From NCBI GenBank assembly GCA_026710225.1, contig JAPORI010000243.1:1-6848 (forward strand): a DNA stretch of 6,848 nucleotides, in the 5' to 3' direction. Below, in pieces: positions 5,724-6,848 of this stretch; within the stretch, counting starts at the first letter, position 1, and every line of letters begins with the position of its first letter. A program made the translations under genes and the position numbers. The notes under the pieces are model-generated. The model searched no databases. It worked only from the letters and a program-made list of their open reading frames with translations, and was not told the DNA's origin. This stretch comes from Betaproteobacteria bacterium (GTDB lineage: Bacteria; Pseudomonadota; Gammaproteobacteria; Tethybacterales; Tethybacteraceae).

Positions 5724-5927
5724 TTAGGGGCTGTTGGTCAACCCCATTGCAATCGACTCGAAAATCTCCAGGGTAATCCAGACCCCGGCGATAATTCCCA
5801 CCAGCAACCCCAGCAACAGGGCGCTCCAGAAAGACGGACTTTTGAGCAATTGCAGGAATGCTCCTGCGGATGAGATGCCCGGATCATTAATCTCCGGAGA
5901 CGACGAATACTCACCGTCTCTATTCAT
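5724..5927 (-). CDS. 67-aa single-pass membrane protein, candidate toxin of the Panacea module
   Basis: The protein has a polar N-terminus (MNRDGEYSSS and onward, about residues 1-30), one strongly hydrophobic, Gly/Leu/Ile/Ala-rich helix (about 33-56, containing SALLLGLLVGIIAGVW), and a short C-terminal end. No signal-peptidase site is apparent. It is predicted to be a single-span inner-membrane protein. Its ATG overlaps the TGA of the Panacea-domain gene by four bases (ATGA), with GAGG 4 bases upstream of the ATG, so translation is probably coupled to that gene. I do not recognise a family. Published Panacea toxin-antitoxin work describes small membrane-acting toxins paired with this antitoxin domain. 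The toxin role is therefore an inference from size, topology and partnership, not from a motif. Confidence 0.7.
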   Translation of the reverse strand: MNRDGEYSSSPEINDPGISSAGAFLQLLKSPSFWSALLLGLLVGIIAGVWITLEIFESIAMGLTNSP

Positions 5928-6481
5928 GCCGCCTCAACCTTGACGGACGCAGCCAGACAGCGCCGATAGTAGTCGGCAATCAACTTGTTGTCAATAATAA
6001 TGTCCCCCCAAGATAAAGCCGTCTTCCACGGTGATCTGGGCAAACTTGTCCTTTCAATCAGCGTGTTGGTGTCATAGGAGCCGTAGAACTTGGCGATGTG
6101 CCGGAGCAGCCTGGTTTCGGCTCCCTCTTCGATGTCCCGGTATCCGGCCAGCACCTCGACCATTTTCTGCCGGCGCTGCCGGTCAGAAACGGGCTTGCGA
6201 CCGATGTACTGGATGGTTGTCTCATAGAGGGACCTGAAGGCCGGCCCTTTTTGCCTAGCCTCCACTTTTTCGTTGACCAGCAGCCGGGCACCATCGGTGG
6301 CACCGAGCAGCCAGCCGTGAGCTATATAGACCATCCTGACCAGCTTGATGACACTCAGATCGGGCACCTGATGCTCGTCGGGCAGGTTGACGATGTACTT
6401 GCCGACCGAGCACGCGGAAAACGGCCCCTTGAAGTCGTCTCCAAGTTCCAGTCCCCCGGGTAGCAGTCCGTTTTTTTTCAT
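5924..6481 (-). CDS. Panacea-domain (DUF4065, SocA/PanA-like) protein, candidate antitoxin
   Basis: The 185-residue protein carries the Panacea (DUF4065) pattern found in SocA- and PanA-type antitoxins and in some phage and mobile-element proteins. It has VGKYIVNL (26-33), KLVRMVYIAHGWLLG (46-60, matching the usual K-L-x-K-L-x-Y-x-A-Q/H-G-W helix), NEKVEARQKGPAFRSLY (70-86, matching E-A-x-x-x-G-P), RTSLPRSPWKTA (144-155, matching T-H-x-x-x-S-P-W) and DNKLIADYYR (164-173). No other effector domain is fused. The start ATG 6481 leaves about 23 residues before the domain and only a weak ribosome-binding site (GGA) upstream. A good promoter lies 40 bases away. It overlaps the downstream membrane-protein gene by ATGA. 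The antitoxin role is inferred from family and neighbour; a regulatory adaptor role like that of SocA is an alternative. Confidence 0.82.
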   Translation of the reverse strand: MKKNGLLPGGLELGDDFKGPFSACSVGKYIVNLPDEHQVPDLSVIKLVRMVYIAHGWLLGATDGARLLVNEKVEARQKGPAFRSLYETTIQYIGRKPVSDRQRRQKMVEVLAGYRDIEEGAETRLLRHIAKFYGSYDTNTLIERTSLPRSPWKTALSWGDIIIDNKLIADYYRRCLAASVKVEAA

Positions 6482-6517
6482 CAGCGCTTGTCCATTCCGT
6501 GTTTTGCTAGCGATGGG

Positions 6518-6532
6518 CTGATTTTACATCAG
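6518..6532. promoter_or_regulatory. palindrome over the -10 box, candidate operator
   Basis: CTGAT (6518-6522) and ATCAG (6528-6532) are exact reverse complements with a 5-base centre, and the -10 hexamer of the Panacea promoter (6521-6526) lies inside. Such placement is typical of an autoregulatory operator. Five-base arms are short and could arise by chance. Confidence 0.35.
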
Positions 6533-6550
6533 GGTGCCGCCGGCTGCCAA
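6521..6550 (-). promoter_or_regulatory. sigma70 promoter of the Panacea / membrane-protein pair
   Basis: On the minus strand TTGGCA (6550-6545, 5 of 6 matches to TTGACA) and TAAAAT (6526-6521, 5 of 6 matches to TATAAT) are separated by 18 bases. Transcription would start near 6514, giving a leader of roughly 33 bases before ATG 6481. It is the best-scoring promoter in the window by eye. Confidence 0.6.
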
Positions 6551-6687
6551 GTCGCCCGGAATGCGCCCTCTCGTTGGCAAATTGCGGACGGCAACGGTGG
6601 GCAAAATGCCCCACCAATTCTCGATTTTGCTAATCCGGGGCAACAGGGAGGATTTTTTCAGGGGTTCACAAGAGCATGTATCTGAAG

Positions 6688-6719
6688 GGATTTATCCTGA
6701 TTTTGCAGGTTATATCCTG
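6688..6719. repeat. two related 12-mers spaced 20 bp, possible operator array
   Basis: GGATTTATCCTG (6688-6699) and GGTTATATCCTG (6708-6719) share 9 of 12 positions and repeat with a 20-bp period, about two helical turns. A looser third copy sharing TTATC follows at about 6731-6735. On the minus strand they read as CAGGATA-type units. They lie 66-98 bases upstream of the partial plus-strand gene and could bind a regulator on one DNA face. Confidence 0.35.
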
Positions 6720-6759
6720 TTTACCTGAACTTATCTCAAAATTTCCCTGCCACTTGGTT

Positions 6760-6770
6760 GCCAATTTGGC
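6760..6770. repeat. 11-bp inverted repeat near the partial gene start
   Basis: GCCAA (6760-6764) and TTGGC (6766-6770) are exact reverse complements around one T. The element lies just upstream of a TAAAAT -10-like hexamer (6774-6779) and 15 bases before ATG 6786. It may be an operator; the same TTGGC/GCCAA core also occurs at 6546-6550 and 6574-6578 in this intergenic region. Confidence 0.3.
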
Positions 6771-6785
6771 TAGTAAAATGAGACC

Positions 6786-6848
6786 ATGGTTGCTGAATAT
6801 AAAAACAAGGCACAAACTGCATATCGGCAAATGACTTTCGCAGCAAGC
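6786..6848 (+). CDS. N-terminal fragment of an unidentified protein, cut by the window edge
   Basis: An open frame starts at ATG 6786 and runs without a stop to the last base, giving 21 codons beginning MVAEYKNKAQTAYRQ. A TAAAAT hexamer at 6774-6779 would place transcription start almost on the ATG, hinting at a leaderless message, but there is no good -35 box and no clear Shine-Dalgarno. The overlapping ATG at 6778 in another frame closes after 18 codons and was rejected. With so few residues, no family can be assigned and the frame could be chance. Confidence 0.35.
   Translation, partial: MVAEYKNKAQTAYRQMTFAAS

Larger units (their letters stand above)
6551..6785. other. AT-richer intergenic region with short repeats
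   Basis: No convincing gene is present; the two short plus-strand frames here (6488-6685 and 6534-6728) have no recognisable features. The region holds a bulged hairpin GGTGGG/CCCACC (6596-6615), a pair of related 12-mers 20 bp apart (6688-6719), the inverted repeat CAGGT (6706-6710) with ACCTG (6723-6727), and GCCAA/TTGGC (6760-6770). From about 6640 onward the base composition is clearly more AT-rich than the rest of the window. Confidence 0.6.

Noticed and set aside
6488..6728. Two short plus-strand frames (65 and 64 residues) upstream of the partial gene
   Set aside because: They run through the Panacea promoter and repeat region, lack ribosome-binding sites, and have no hydrophobic or domain pattern.
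1..6848. CRISPR arrays, insertion sequences, rRNA or tRNA genes
   Set aside because: No regularly spaced long repeats, no transposase-like frame with terminal inverted repeats, and no recognisable structural RNA were seen on either strand.

Overview
The window looks like chromosomal DNA from a GC-rich gammaproteobacterium-like organism. The ribosomal proteins and RNA polymerase alpha resemble the Escherichia coli versions closely enough in motif order and length to suggest this group, but I cannot name a genus. About half of the window is core genome and the right-hand end looks accessory.

Left half, minus strand (about 3524 down to 412): the alpha ribosomal operon in its usual order, rpsM (S13), rpsK (S11), rpsD (S4), rpoA (RNA polymerase alpha) and rplQ (L17). 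rpsM and rpsK share one base (TGATG) and the other gaps are 19 to 52 bases. An extended -10 promoter and a leader of about 75 bases precede rpsM, and a hairpin with a T run follows rplQ. Two proteins carry unusual features. L17 has an acidic, low-complexity C-terminal tail of about 90 residues. The alpha C-terminal domain has replacements at three positions equivalent to E. coli residues that contact UP-element DNA. Beyond rplQ lies an unlisted 49-residue single-pass membrane protein gene (81-230, minus), and the left edge holds compact inverted repeats.

Middle, plus strand (3722-5679): a two-gene unit transcribed divergently from rpsM. It encodes a YhdH/AcuI-type NADPH-dependent medium-chain oxidoreductase (acrylyl-CoA reductase family) and, two bases later, a metallo-beta-lactamase-fold hydrolase. 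Because this unit sits directly upstream of rpsM, the usual neighbours secY and rpmJ are absent and the alpha operon is detached from the spc operon, at least locally.

Right end, minus strand (6550 down to 5724): a compact two-gene cassette. A Panacea-domain (DUF4065, SocA/PanA-like) protein overlaps by four bases (ATGA) with a 67-residue single-pass membrane protein. A good sigma70 promoter drives it, with a palindrome over the -10 box. This is the layout expected of a Panacea-type toxin-antitoxin module with a small membrane toxin, and it is the best candidate here for an undescribed system. The final 300 bases hold this promoter, several short repeats, and the first 21 codons of a plus-strand gene running off the window.
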